From positions 1,240,001-1,304,000 of the forward strand of contig NZ_CP094459.1 of assembly GCF_022809715.1 (NCBI RefSeq): a stretch of 64,000 nucleotides of DNA, read 5' to 3'. The notes below the pieces were generated by a model, which saw nothing but the letters and a program-made list of their open reading frames with translations, was not told where the DNA came from and ran no database searches. A program made the position numbers and the translations under genes. Numbering within the stretch: the first letter of the stretch is position 1; every line of letters starts with the position of its first letter. This document shows positions 10,729-18,563 of this stretch, piece after piece. This DNA comes from Burkholderia pyrrocinia (GTDB lineage Bacteria; Pseudomonadota; Gammaproteobacteria; Burkholderiales; Burkholderiaceae).

Positions 10729-10910
10729 CGTGTTCTGTCAGGAAGACGGCGCGGCGTGCCGGGAATCGGACTGCTCTTGGCTGCGCGTGGGCGAGCGGTG
10801 CCGGGAGGGGCAACCCGGCTCGGTCCGGTGCCCTCCCGACCCGCGCGGGAAAAGAGCTGTGCGCACCGCGAATGCGGCGCGACGATGGGCATGATCCTAC
10901 GTGCCGTCCC

Positions 10911-10957
10911 CGTTACAGTCCAGCGGTCTATCTTTCAACGGGTTACGGTCGTTACAG
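10911..10957. repeat. three GTTAC repeats upstream of the efflux operon
   Basis: CGTTACAG occurs at 10911-10918 and 10950-10957, with GGTTACGG at 10941-10948. They lie 183-230 bp upstream of the adaptor start, in the 255-bp gap to the IclR gene. A TTGAAA hexamer on the minus strand lies between the first copy and the other two. Direct repeats placed like this could be activator sites; nothing else was found in this gap. Confidence 0.4.
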
Positions 10958-10983
10958 AACGCGTCGGCACGATGACGGAACGA

Positions 10984-11808
10984 TTACACGCTGATGCGCC
11001 GGGCCGGCGCGCCGCCGATCTCGCGGGTGATTTTCGCGATGCATTCGTGCAGTGCGGGTACGACATGTTCCTGTAGCCATTCGGGCGGACACTGGTGCGA
11101 CGCACCGCCGCAATTCACCGAATAGCGCTGGCCCGACGGGCCGACGAAACCGGCCGCGACCGCATTCAGGCCCTCGCGCCATTCGCCGATCGCGATCGCG
11201 TGGCCTTCGCGCATCGCTTCGTCGAGCGCGGGATTGAGTCTTGCGGACACATGCGGCCAGTCGTCGCCCGCCGTCGTGCGCAGCGAGTCGAGCAATTGGC
11301 GCCGCTCGTCGTCCTCGAGTGCCGCGAGATACGCGCGGCCGACGGCCGTGCGCGCGATGTCCATCCGCGAGCCGATTTCGAGGCGCGTGACGAGCACGGC
11401 CGAGCGCGGCCGGATCACGTCGATCGCGACCATGTCGAGCCGGTCGCGCACCGCAAGGTGCACGGACAGCGACGTGCGTTCGGCCAGCTCGATCATGAAC
11501 GGCCGCGAACGCGCGCGGATGTCGAAGTTGCGCAGGAAGCCGTGGCTCAGCTCGAGCACCGACGCGGTGAGCACGAAGCGCTCGCTGTCGGGCAACTGGA
11601 ACAGGAAGCCGGCGCTGACCAGCGTCGCGGTGATGCGCGACACGGTCGGCTTCGGGATGCCGGTCAGTTCGGTCAGCTCGCGGTTGCTGACGGGCGCGTC
11701 GGCAGCCGCGATGCGGCGCAGCACGGCAAGGCCGCGGGCGAGCGCGGTGATCTCGTCGGGCGACGATTCACGGTCCCGGGACGCGGAAGGGGTTACAGTT
11801 GTCGACAC
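10984..11808 (-). CDS. IclR-family transcriptional regulator
   Basis: A 274-residue regulator. Residues about 20-80 are the winged helix-turn-helix (SNRELTELTGIPKPTVSRITATL). The rest is the IclR effector-binding domain: ARSRPFMIELAERTSLSVHLAV, a RMDIARTAVGRAYLAAL helix and VNCGGASHQCPPEWLQE near the end. The start codon is GTG at 11808, preceded by an AGAGAGAA stretch. The family binds small aromatic or carboxylic metabolites in its GAF-like domain. No catabolic operon adjoins it; the nearest same-strand operon is the efflux set downstream, a possible but unproven target. Confidence 0.9.
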   Translation of the reverse strand: MSTTVTPSASRDRESSPDEITALARGLAVLRRIAAADAPVSNRELTELTGIPKPTVSRITATLVSAGFLFQLPDSERFVLTASVLELSHGFLRNFDIRARSRPFMIELAERTSLSVHLAVRDRLDMVAIDVIRPRSAVLVTRLEIGSRMDIARTAVGRAYLAALEDDERRQLLDSLRTTAGDDWPHVSARLNPALDEAMREGHAIAIGEWREGLNAVAAGFVGPSGQRYSVNCGGASHQCPPEWLQEHVVPALHECIAKITREIGGAPARRISV

Positions 11809-11842
11809 GAGGGGTTCTCTCTATTTCCGAAACTCGATTTCA

Positions 11843-11872
11843 ATTTTGTTGGTATTGTAGGACGATTGTCAA
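11843..11872 (-). promoter_or_regulatory. predicted sigma-70 promoter of the IclR gene
   Basis: On the minus strand a perfect -35 TTGACA (11867-11872) is followed after 18 bp by CAAAAT (11843-11848, four of six matches to TATAAT). It lies about 35 bp upstream of the GTG start. Confidence 0.5.
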
Positions 11873-11973
11873 AAGATGCATGTTCCATGGGTGAACCGGT
11901 CATTGGATGAGATTTTGCGGGTTCACCCTTGGTTTATTAGGAAAACGCTCAAAGGAGCATTGCCGGAAAGTGC

Positions 11974-12096
11974 ATGAGCCGGTGCAAATACCGCTTGACT
12001 TGTCGGGCGGAAACGGAAAGAATGTCTCACGTTTTCGAAACATCGTTTCAGGAGTTTAACCGGCAACGGTGTTTCGCGCAGTCTCTCAGGTTCTAG
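11974..12096 (+). CDS. possible 40-residue small protein ending at a terminator
   Basis: An ATG at 11974 with GGAAAG five bases upstream opens a 40-codon frame (starts MSRCKYRLTCRAETERMSHV) whose TAG lies inside the first terminator hairpin. It overlaps by ATGA a 33-codon frame starting at 11876. The region is less GC-rich than its surroundings, so frames of this size can arise by chance. No domain is recognised. It is listed because the terminators imply a rightward transcript here that no other gene explains. Confidence 0.25.
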   Translation: MSRCKYRLTCRAETERMSHVFETSFQEFNRQRCFAQSLRF

Positions 12097-12126
12097 CACG
12101 GCCCTCGGAATGGCTAGAACTTTTTT
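12091..12126 (+). terminator. intrinsic terminator 1 (rightward)
   Basis: Stem TTCTAGC (12091-12097) / GCTAGAA (12113-12119), then C and six T. It forms the first of a tandem pair. Confidence 0.65.
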
Positions 12127-12156
12127 AGCGCCACGGTCTCCGTGGCGCTTTTTTTT
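12127..12156 (+). terminator. intrinsic terminator 2 (rightward, strong)
   Basis: A 10-bp perfect stem AGCGCCACGG / CCGTGGCGCT with a TCT loop is followed by an eight-T tract (12149-12156). On the opposite strand no T-tract follows, so it acts rightward only. Confidence 0.85.
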
Positions 12157-12277
12157 GCCCGTCCGCCCGGACGCGTCAGGCCCGTATTATCCCCCGATCG
12201 CAGAAAACGCCCGTCCGAACGTCCGGCGGAGCATGCTTGCGCGCGATGCATTCGCGGCAGGTTCGATTCGCGCGCGC

Positions 12278-12313
12278 AAAAAAAAAGCGCGATGCCCGCA
12301 CTGGGCATCGCGC
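12278..12313 (-). terminator. intrinsic terminator of the PhoX-type gene
   Basis: An 11-bp perfect stem (GCGCGATGCCC / GGGCATCGCGC, 5-nt loop) is followed on the minus strand by nine U residues (12278-12286). It lies about 130 bp past the phosphatase stop. Confidence 0.85.
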
Positions 12314-12359
12314 ACAAACCGGCGTGGAGCGCCGACGAATGAACGGTGATGAAGAAAGG

Positions 12360-12420
12360 GACGCCCGGTTAGGGGCGCCCGGCTAGGGACGCCCGGTTAG
12401 GGGCGCCCGGCCAGGGACGC
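12360..12420. repeat. 14-bp tandem repeat, 4.4 copies
   Basis: Units GACGCCCGGTTAGG and GGCGCCCGGCTAGG alternate from 12360 to 12415, with a fifth partial copy. The array lies between the PhoX-type stop and its terminator, so it would be transcribed as part of the 3' untranslated region. Confidence 0.85.
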
Positions 12421-12442
12421 AAGGCCCCCTCGAGCGAAGCGG

Positions 12443-14407
12443 TCAGGCCTTCGCGAGCTTGATGCTGGTCTGCTCGGCCGTCAGGTAGCCGACGCTGGCG
12501 CCGAAGCGGTCCTTGAAGTTCGCGCGCACGAGCGGGTCGAGCGTCGGCTTGACCTTGTCGTGCAGCGGCGTTTCCCAGTCGCCCGCGTGCTGGAAGTTGC
12601 TCATGACGTAGGTCCAGCCGTTGATCTCGTCGACCGCGTGCAGGCCCGTCGATTCGGCGCCGGCCGGGCACGACAGCACGCGCACGAGCGATTTCGTGTC
12701 GACGTTGTAGGCCCACAGGAAGTTGTTCACGTGCATGCCCGAGTCTTCGCCGATGAAGAGCGTGCGCAGCTTCTCGGAGAACTTCAGGTTGTCCGGGTTC
12801 GCGATCTTGTCCGGGTTCGCGAGGTTGCCGAGCCCGTCGGCCGCGGCGAGATCCTCGCCGACGAGCGCGGCCGGCGCGCCCATGTCGACCGGCACCCATT
12901 CGCTGTCGATCGCGCCGCCCGTCGTGTCGCGCTGGCTACCCTTCAGGTTCAGCGCATAGACGGCGCCCGCGGCGATTTTCTTGTCGACCGCGACGTCGCG
13001 CGACACCGCGTTGCCCTTGACCATCGACGTCTCGATCCGCGACATCGCCGTATAGACGATCTTGTCCTTCGCGTTCACGGTCGTGCCTTCGAGCTTCGTG
13101 AACGCCATGCTGCCGCCGAGCAGCGCCGCGTAGCGGTGCGTCTCCAGGAACGCGGCCGCCTTCTCCATCCCCGGCTTCACGCGCATCCAGTTGAACTTGC
13201 CGCCGAAGTGGATCTTCGTGTAGCTCGCATCGTTCGGGTCGGTGGTCGTCAGGTCCATGATGTCCGACGCCTTCAGCGTGTTCGCGAGCGCTTCGATCTC
13301 GCTGCTCGTCGCGTGGCCGATCCTGATCCACGTCAGCGTCGCCGTGCCCGCGCCGGCGGACGACGTCTGCGCCCACTTTGCGACGTACAGCGTGCCGGCC
13401 GACAGGTCGGCCGCCTTGTCGGCGACGAACATGAACAGGCCGCCGTTGGTTGCGTCGTCGCCCATCATCACGGTGCGCTGGTCCGGCATCACCTGGATCA
13501 GCTCGTGCGAGATGCGGCCGAGGCAGTAGTGCTTCTTCACGGTGCCCGTGCCGTCCGCGTTCACGGTGATCTCGGGCAGGTGGCCGTAGTGGTAGGGGTT
13601 CGCCTTCGTCTCGTCGCCGAACGTGTTCTTGCTGAACGCCTTGAACTGCGCGTCGGTCGCGGCCTTCGTCGCGTCCGGCTCGTACTCCTCGCTCGACAGG
13701 TGCGTGCCCCACGGCGACAGGCTCGCACCGCAGGTGATCCACAGGCCGTGCGCGTTCGACGTGTCGACGTTGTGGTACTTGACGACCTTCAGCGCGCCGG
13801 TGGCCGGATCCTGGTCGAGCGTGAGCACCGCGATCGGCGACGGCAGCTGGCCGTACTGCGATGCGCTGGCACGGTCGCGCGTCGTGTATTCGAACTGCAC
13901 GACCGCGAACACCGTGTTGCCCTTCACGCCGGGCACGTTCGCATTCTTCAGCGTGAGCAGCGAGCTGCCGTCCGGGCAGTCGGAATAGAACTGGCGCTCC
14001 TTGCCGGCTACCGAGCGATCGATGATCGGCTGGTTGTTGATGTCGTAATAGCCGCCCGCGAGCGTCGTGCCGCCCTTGCCGTCCGGCACCATGTCGCCCG
14101 TCACGAAGAACGGCCGGTACGCGAGCTTGAAGTTGCGCGACGAACCGTCCGAGAACGACACCGACAGCGTCGAGCCGACCGTCGTCGTGGCCATTGCGGC
14201 CGCGTTGTCGAGCGTGGGTGCGGCCATCGCCGAGAACGTCGCCGACGTATAGGCGGCGGCGACCGGGGCCGGCGTCGACGTCGGATTGTCGTCGCCGCCG
14301 CAACCCGTCAGCAGGGCCGGCAGCGCGAGGCCGGAAAGGGGAAGCATCGGCGCGCCGGCGAGGATCTTCAGGGCCTGACGACGGGCAGCATTGGGCAACG
14401 CGGGCAT
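12443..14407 (-). CDS. phoX: PhoX-family (DUF839) alkaline phosphatase, Tat-exported lipoprotein
   Basis: A 654-residue secreted phosphatase of the PhoX/DUF839 family, calcium/iron beta-propeller enzymes that release phosphate from organic phosphoesters. The leader has a twin-arginine motif (ARRQALKIL) and a hydrophobic core ending in LPALLTGC, a lipobox, so the enzyme is probably exported folded and tethered. Family stretches include HGLWITCGASLSPWGTHLSSEE, GRISHELIQVMPDQRTVMMGDD and GEDSGMHVNNFLWAYN. The start at 14407 is chosen over 14485 because it places the Tat motif nine residues in. I saw no clear Pho box upstream. It forms its own unit with a terminator at 12278-12313. Confidence 0.88.
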   Translation of the reverse strand: MPALPNAARRQALKILAGAPMLPLSGLALPALLTGCGGDDNPTSTPAPVAAAYTSATFSAMAAPTLDNAAAMATTTVGSTLSVSFSDGSSRNFKLAYRPFFVTGDMVPDGKGGTTLAGGYYDINNQPIIDRSVAGKERQFYSDCPDGSSLLTLKNANVPGVKGNTVFAVVQFEYTTRDRASASQYGQLPSPIAVLTLDQDPATGALKVVKYHNVDTSNAHGLWITCGASLSPWGTHLSSEEYEPDATKAATDAQFKAFSKNTFGDETKANPYHYGHLPEITVNADGTGTVKKHYCLGRISHELIQVMPDQRTVMMGDDATNGGLFMFVADKAADLSAGTLYVAKWAQTSSAGAGTATLTWIRIGHATSSEIEALANTLKASDIMDLTTTDPNDASYTKIHFGGKFNWMRVKPGMEKAAAFLETHRYAALLGGSMAFTKLEGTTVNAKDKIVYTAMSRIETSMVKGNAVSRDVAVDKKIAAGAVYALNLKGSQRDTTGGAIDSEWVPVDMGAPAALVGEDLAAADGLGNLANPDKIANPDNLKFSEKLRTLFIGEDSGMHVNNFLWAYNVDTKSLVRVLSCPAGAESTGLHAVDEINGWTYVMSNFQHAGDWETPLHDKVKPTLDPLVRANFKDRFGASVGYLTAEQTSIKLAKA

Positions 14408-14572
14408 GTGGAGTCCAGTTTCAGTTGTTGGAAGAATGGCCTTCGCGAAGCGCAAGCAGGCGATCGGCAAGCTCCGCGAAGGCAAAGTGAAAACTGGACG
14501 GAAGTGTAAGGACGCTCGATGAAAGTTTTTTGAATCGAAAACGTAATGCTGCGTCGGGCGTTCGTCAGGCGC

Positions 14573-15766
14573 TCAGTCGCGTTCGGGCGTCGCCGAGATC
14601 CGGTGGATCGACAGGTCCGCGCCGTCGAATTCGGCTTCGCGGTCGAGGCGCAGCCCGACGGTCGCCTTCAGCGCGCCGTAGACGAGCGTGCCGCCGGCGG
14701 TTGCGATCGCGATGCCGCCGAGTGTGCCGACGAGCTGCGACAGGAACGACACGCCGCCGAGACCGCCGAGCGCGGGCAGGCCGAACACGCCGGCCGCGAT
14801 GCCGCCGAGCGCGCCGCACATCCCGTGCAGCGGCCACACGCCGAGCACATCGTCGATGCGCCACTTGTTCTGCACGCAGGTGAACATCGCGACGAACAGC
14901 GCGCCGGCCGCCGCGCCCGTGACGAGCGCGCCGATCGGGTGCATCACGTCGGAGCCCGCGCACACCGCGACGAGGCCCGCGAGCGGCCCGTTGTACGTGA
15001 AGCCCGGATCGTTGCGGCCCGCCATCCACGCGGCGAGCGTGCCGCCGACCATCGCCATCAGCGAGTTCACGGCGACGAGGCCGCTGATCTTGTCGAGCGT
15101 CTGCGCGCTCATCACGTTGAAGCCGAACCAGCCGACCGCGAGCACCCATGCGCCGAGCGCGAGGAACGGGATGTTCGACGGCGGGTGCGCGGCGATCCGG
15201 CCGTCCTTCGCATAACGACCGTGGCGCGCGCCGAGCAGCAGCACGGCCGGCAGCGCGACCCAGCCGCCGAACGCATGCACGACGACCGAGCCCGCGAAAT
15301 CGTGGAACGGCGCACCGAACGCGTGCGTGAGCCAGGCCTGCACGCCGTAGCGTTCGTTCCATGCAATCCCTTCGAAGAACGGATAGATGAAGCCGACGAT
15401 GATCAGTGTCGCGACGAGCTGCGGATTGAACTTCGCGCGCTCGGCGATGCCGCCGGACACGATCGCGGGAATGGCCGCAGCGAAGGTCAGCAGGAAGAAG
15501 AAGCGCACGAGCGCGTAGCCGTTGTGCTGCGACAGCGTGCCGATGTCGTCGAAGAACTCGACGCCGTACGCGATCGTGTAACCGATGAGGAAGTACGCGA
15601 GTGTCGACACCGAGAAGTCGACCAGGATCTTCACGAGCGCGTTGACCTGGTTCTTCTTGCGGACCGTGCCGAGTTCGAGAAATGCGAAGCCCGCGTGCAT
15701 CGCGAGCACCATGACGGCGCCGATCAACAGGAACAGTGTGTCGACGCCGGATTTCAGACCATCCAT
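14573..15766 (-). CDS. amtB: AmtB-family ammonium transporter
   Basis: A 397-residue inner-membrane ammonium channel with about eleven transmembrane helices. The twin pore histidines are visible in DFAGSVVVHAFGGWVALPA (about residue 162) and VWPLHGMCGALGGIAAG (about 315); AERAKFNPQLVATLII matches the Amt signature region. It lacks the long N-terminal signal sequence of E. coli AmtB and starts directly with a helix. The ATG at 15766 has AAGGAAACC upstream. No glnK gene adjoins it, unlike the usual glnK-amtB pair. A sigma-54 promoter and NtrC-like sites lie upstream, consistent with induction by nitrogen limitation. Confidence 0.94.
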   Translation of the reverse strand: MDGLKSGVDTLFLLIGAVMVLAMHAGFAFLELGTVRKKNQVNALVKILVDFSVSTLAYFLIGYTIAYGVEFFDDIGTLSQHNGYALVRFFFLLTFAAAIPAIVSGGIAERAKFNPQLVATLIIVGFIYPFFEGIAWNERYGVQAWLTHAFGAPFHDFAGSVVVHAFGGWVALPAVLLLGARHGRYAKDGRIAAHPPSNIPFLALGAWVLAVGWFGFNVMSAQTLDKISGLVAVNSLMAMVGGTLAAWMAGRNDPGFTYNGPLAGLVAVCAGSDVMHPIGALVTGAAAGALFVAMFTCVQNKWRIDDVLGVWPLHGMCGALGGIAAGVFGLPALGGLGGVSFLSQLVGTLGGIAIATAGGTLVYGALKATVGLRLDREAEFDGADLSIHRISATPERD

Positions 15767-15801
15767 GCCGTGGTTTCCTTGCGCAAAAAACGGGCGAGGA
15801 A

Positions 15802-15818
15802 CGCAAGTATCGAGCCAA
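15802..15818 (-). promoter_or_regulatory. sigma-54 promoter of amtB
   Basis: On the minus strand TTGGCTCG-N4-TTGC matches the sigma-54 consensus YTGGCACG-N4-TTGC at all but one fixed position, with exact GG-GC spacing. The predicted start site is near 15791, leaving a leader of about 25 nt before the ATG. Confidence 0.8.
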
Positions 15819-15896
15819 CTTGGTGAACGGTTGCGTGGAATTGGTGCTCAGGCACCACGTGGCGGGGCATTTCGGTGAATCGCGCCCGGTATTGAC

Positions 15897-15909
15897 GCAC
15901 GTATGGTGC
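15897..15909. promoter_or_regulatory. NtrC-like site, proximal
   Basis: GCAC-N5-GTGC, centred about 112 bp upstream of the predicted amtB start site. A spacer of seven is the textbook form, so this copy is weaker. Confidence 0.45.
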
Positions 15910-15929
15910 GGGCCGGGGCCGCACCGTAC

Positions 15930-15944
15930 GCACGCACGTGGTGC
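15930..15944. promoter_or_regulatory. NtrC-like site, distal
   Basis: GCAC-N7-GTGC, the spacing of the classic NtrC half-site pair, centred about 146 bp upstream of the predicted start. Its distance from the proximal site is 34 bp, about three helical turns, as in the glnA enhancer. Confidence 0.55.
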
Positions 15945-16018
15945 GGCGCGTGTGGAACTGGTGCGAATGGGTGCGGCGTGGTGCGGCGGCGCATGCCGTT
16001 ACGCACCGATCTGGCGCG

Positions 16019-16354
16019 TCAGTGGCGCACGAACAGTTCTCGCGGCCGGCGCAGCCGCAGTGCGCACGCCGACCAGTACGCGGCGACGGTCGTCAGCCCG
16101 AGCGCGGCGAACGAGAGCGCCGCGAAACCCGTGAGCGACTGGCCGTCGCCGTCGGGGCCGAGGATGCCTTGCGCGACGATCAGCGCGGCTGTCCAGAAGC
16201 CGATCACGGCCTGCGTGAGCAGGCGCGCGGACGTGACGCGGCGCGAGCGCCCGGCTTCGGCCAGGCGGCGCGCCGACGGAGGGCGCAGGCACAGGAACAG
16301 GGTGGCGGCGAGCAGCGCGGCCAGGGCGATGAACCAGTCGACGAGGAAAGCCAT
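16019..16354 (-). CDS. small inner-membrane protein of unknown function
   Basis: A 111-residue protein with about three hydrophobic helices: VDWFIALAALLAATLFLCL (residues 5-23), LLTQAVIGFWTAALIVAQGIL (about 45-65) and a third after SLTGFAALSFAALGLTTVAAY. Basic loops (RRLAEAGRSRRVTSAR) lie between the first two. The family is not recognised. The ATG at 16354 is the first in frame. It runs leftward toward amtB, but the long regulatory gap separates them, so it is likely a separate unit. Confidence 0.65.
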   Translation of the reverse strand: MAFLVDWFIALAALLAATLFLCLRPPSARRLAEAGRSRRVTSARLLTQAVIGFWTAALIVAQGILGPDGDGQSLTGFAALSFAALGLTTVAAYWSACALRLRRPRELFVRH

Positions 16355-16548
16355 GACGGAAAAGGGGACACGTACGAAGCGGATTGAAGCGTGTCCACTT
16401 TAGTGGCGTCGTGCCTGCGATTGAATCAGACGAATCCGAAATTGAAAGGCATTTTTAATCACGGGTCGTCATTTGGCCTGTTCAACAGGCGGTATCATCG
16501 ACGTCGGTCCAACCACGAGGCCGTGCGACGCGCGGCCGGAGATTGCTG

Positions 16549-16977
16549 ATGAACATGAAGACATCGCGGGCGCGTCGCGTGCCCGGGTTCGCGCTGGCGG
16601 CCGTGGCTGCCGGTGCGCTGCTGTTGCTCGCGGGCTGCGAGAAGTCCGGCACGCCGGTCGCCCAACCCGATACGGCCGCGAGCGCGGCGGCCGATGCCGC
16701 GAACAGCGCGGCCAAGGCGCTCGACCAGGTCGCGAGCACCGTCAACCAGCAGCTCAACGCCGCGAAAGCCGGCATCGCGTCCGCGGCGTCGGCCGTGCCG
16801 CCGCTGTCCGCGAGCGGCCTCGCGTCCGCCGCGCAGGCGCAGATCGACGCGGCGGCTTCCGCGGTCGTCGCGCATGCGGCTTCCGAAGCCGGAGCGAAGA
16901 TGGCGGAAGCCGGCAAGAAGCTCCAGCAGTGGAGCCAGCAGAACGCGTCGGGCGCGAAGCCCGCAAGCGGAGAATGA
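16549..16977 (+). CDS. small Ala-rich lipoprotein
   Basis: A 142-residue predicted lipoprotein. The leader MNMKTSRARRV is followed by a hydrophobic core ending in LLLLAGC, a lipobox, so the mature protein starts at that Cys. The mature part is Ala/Ser/Gln-rich and helical (ANSAAKALDQVASTVNQQL; AAQAQIDAAASAVVAHAAS), suggesting an extended coiled coil as in small Lpp-like or periplasmic spacer proteins. The start at 16549 has GGAG seven bases upstream. No family is recognised; it probably sits in the envelope. Confidence 0.75.
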   Translation: MNMKTSRARRVPGFALAAVAAGALLLLAGCEKSGTPVAQPDTAASAAADAANSAAKALDQVASTVNQQLNAAKAGIASAASAVPPLSASGLASAAQAQIDAAASAVVAHAASEAGAKMAEAGKKLQQWSQQNASGAKPASGE

Positions 16978-17000
16978 CGTAGGCTTGCATGATCCGCAAA

Positions 17001-17021
17001 ATGTAATTATTATGGTTACAT
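17001..17021. promoter_or_regulatory. Rrf2 operator O1, overlapping the -10 of the Rrf2 gene
   Basis: Inverted repeat ATGTAA-N9-TTACAT. A promoter (TTGCAT at 16985-16990, 17-bp spacer, TATTAT at 17008-17013) overlaps it, so binding would block transcription. The same arrangement with the same 9-bp spacer recurs at 17615-17635. Confidence 0.7.
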
Positions 17022-17068
17022 ATTGTCGCCGGCCGCGGTACGGGCCGGCGTCGCCGAGTGGGTGAGGA

Positions 17069-17524
<456 letters not shown>

Positions 17525-17580
17525 GCGGCGGCAGGCAGAGCGCAGGAGGCCGGGCGGCGCGTGGGTGCGGCGATCGGCGC

Positions 17581-17605
17581 AACGGGGGATTCGCCCCGTT
17601 TTTTT
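17581..17605 (+). terminator. terminator of the Rrf2 gene
   Basis: Stem AACGGGG / CCCCGTT with a 6-nt loop, followed by seven T (17599-17605). It separates the regulator from the reductase gene, which then needs its own promoter. Confidence 0.75.
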
Positions 17606-17614
17606 CGGTCTTAT

Positions 17615-17635
17615 ATGTAATCAATTTAGTAACAT
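17615..17635. promoter_or_regulatory. Rrf2 operator O2 upstream of the reductase gene
   Basis: ATGTAA-N9-TAACAT, the same half-sites and 9-bp spacing as O1 with one swapped base in the right arm. It lies 18 bp before the ATG at 17653, over the likely promoter. Confidence 0.7.
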
Positions 17636-17652
17636 TTTTTCGGAGAATCGAT

Positions 17653-18294
17653 ATGACGCAACGTACCTTGAATATCGCGCTGTTCGGCGCCACCGGCATG
17701 ATCGGCTCGCGCATCGCAGCGGAAGCCGCACGGCGCGGCCATCGCGTGACCGCACTGTCGCGCAACCCCGGTGCGGCCGGCGACGGCATCACGGCGAAGG
17801 CGGCCGACCTGTTCGACGCGGCCAGCATCGCGGCCGCGCTGCCGGGCCATGACGTCGTCGCGAGCGCGTACGGCCCGAAGCAGGACGACGCGGCGAAGGT
17901 CGTCGCGGCCGCGAAGGCGCTGGTCGCCGGCACGCGTCAGGCGGGCCTGAAGCGGCTCGTGGTGGTGGGCGGCGCGGGTTCGCTCGAAGTCGCGCCCGGC
18001 AAGCAGCTCGTCGACAGCGAAGGCTTCCCGGAAGCGTACAAGGCGGTCGCGCTCGCGCACCGCGATGCGCTCGACTACCTGAAGACGGTCGGCGATCTCG
18101 ACTGGACGTTCTTCGCGCCGGCCGCGCTGATCGCACCGGGCGAGCGGACGGGCACGTTCCGCACCGGCGTCGGCAAGCTGATCGTGGACGCGCAGGGCAA
18201 CAGCAAGATCTCGGCGGAAGACTACGCGGTCGCGTTCGTCGACGCGCTCGAGCAACGCAGCTTCGTGCGCGAGATCGCGACGGTCGCGTATTGA
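17653..18294 (+). CDS. YwnB-like NAD(P)-binding oxidoreductase
   Basis: A 213-residue atypical short-chain dehydrogenase of the NmrA/YwnB type. The Rossmann motif GATGMIGSRI is at residues 12-21, and an Arg in TALSRNPG suggests NADP(H) preference. KRLVVVGGAGSLEVAPGKQLVD and DWTFFAPAALIAPGERTGTF match the flavin/quinone-reductase-like members. A GGAGA site lies six bases before the ATG at 17653. It has its own promoter region with operator O2 and its own terminator, so it forms a one-gene unit under the neighbouring Rrf2 repressor. Probable role: response to thiol- or carbonyl-reactive stress (inference). Confidence 0.88.
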   Translation: MTQRTLNIALFGATGMIGSRIAAEAARRGHRVTALSRNPGAAGDGITAKAADLFDAASIAAALPGHDVVASAYGPKQDDAAKVVAAAKALVAGTRQAGLKRLVVVGGAGSLEVAPGKQLVDSEGFPEAYKAVALAHRDALDYLKTVGDLDWTFFAPAALIAPGERTGTFRTGVGKLIVDAQGNSKISAEDYAVAFVDALEQRSFVREIATVAY

Positions 18295-18371
18295 GCGGTT
18301 TGGCGGCCGGTGCCGCGTGAGCGCCGGCCTGGCCCGGGCGCGGCACGCGAGCCGCAACGGACGGTACATGA

Positions 18372-18406
18372 GGCGATTCCACCTGGACGGGTGGAGTCGC
18401 CTTTTT
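18372..18406 (+). terminator. terminator of the YwnB-like gene
   Basis: A 12-bp stem (GGCGATTCCACC / GGTGGAGTCGCC, one wobble pair) with a 6-nt loop is followed by five T. Confidence 0.8.
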
Positions 18407-18563
18407 CGTTTGGAGGGACGCGTGCCGGCTCGATCGCCTGCGCGGCGGATTCACGCGTACCGGATTGGTATTTATACCGGTCGACGCGGAGAGGCGGTTT
18501 CCATATTGTTCCCCGTTATGCAGAATGCATAGAATAAATTTCTATCTACGAGGGACTGGAGAA

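Larger units (their letters stand above)
12030..12156 (+). ncRNA. candidate intergenic small RNA
   Basis: A possible promoter (TTGACT at 11995-12000, 17-bp spacer, AAGAAT at 12018-12023) would start a transcript near 12030. It would end at the second of two tandem intrinsic terminators, giving about 127 nt. A short stem (GAAAC/GTTTC) is near the 5' end. Genes on both sides run leftward, so this rightward unit stands alone between them. It could instead be the end of a small-protein mRNA (see the 11974-12096 entry). No known RNA family was recognised. Confidence 0.4.

Noticed and set aside
6274..11076. A 1600-residue open frame on the plus strand opposite the efflux operon
   Set aside because: Antisense to three well-supported genes and made of Arg/Asp/His-rich noise.
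11876..11976. A 33-codon frame (starts MHVPWVNRSL) overlapping the IclR promoter region
   Set aside because: No ribosome site, overlaps the predicted IclR -35, and length is within chance for AT-richer sequence.
12081..12090. GTCTCTCAGG, resembling the CTCTCAGG of glycine riboswitches
   Set aside because: The partner GGAGAG strand and the rest of the aptamer are absent and no glycine gene follows.
15837..15860. TGGTGC-TCAG-GCACCA palindrome as an NtrC site
   Set aside because: The half-sites are in the inverse order to the NtrC consensus (GCAC before GTGC), and too close to the promoter for an enhancer.
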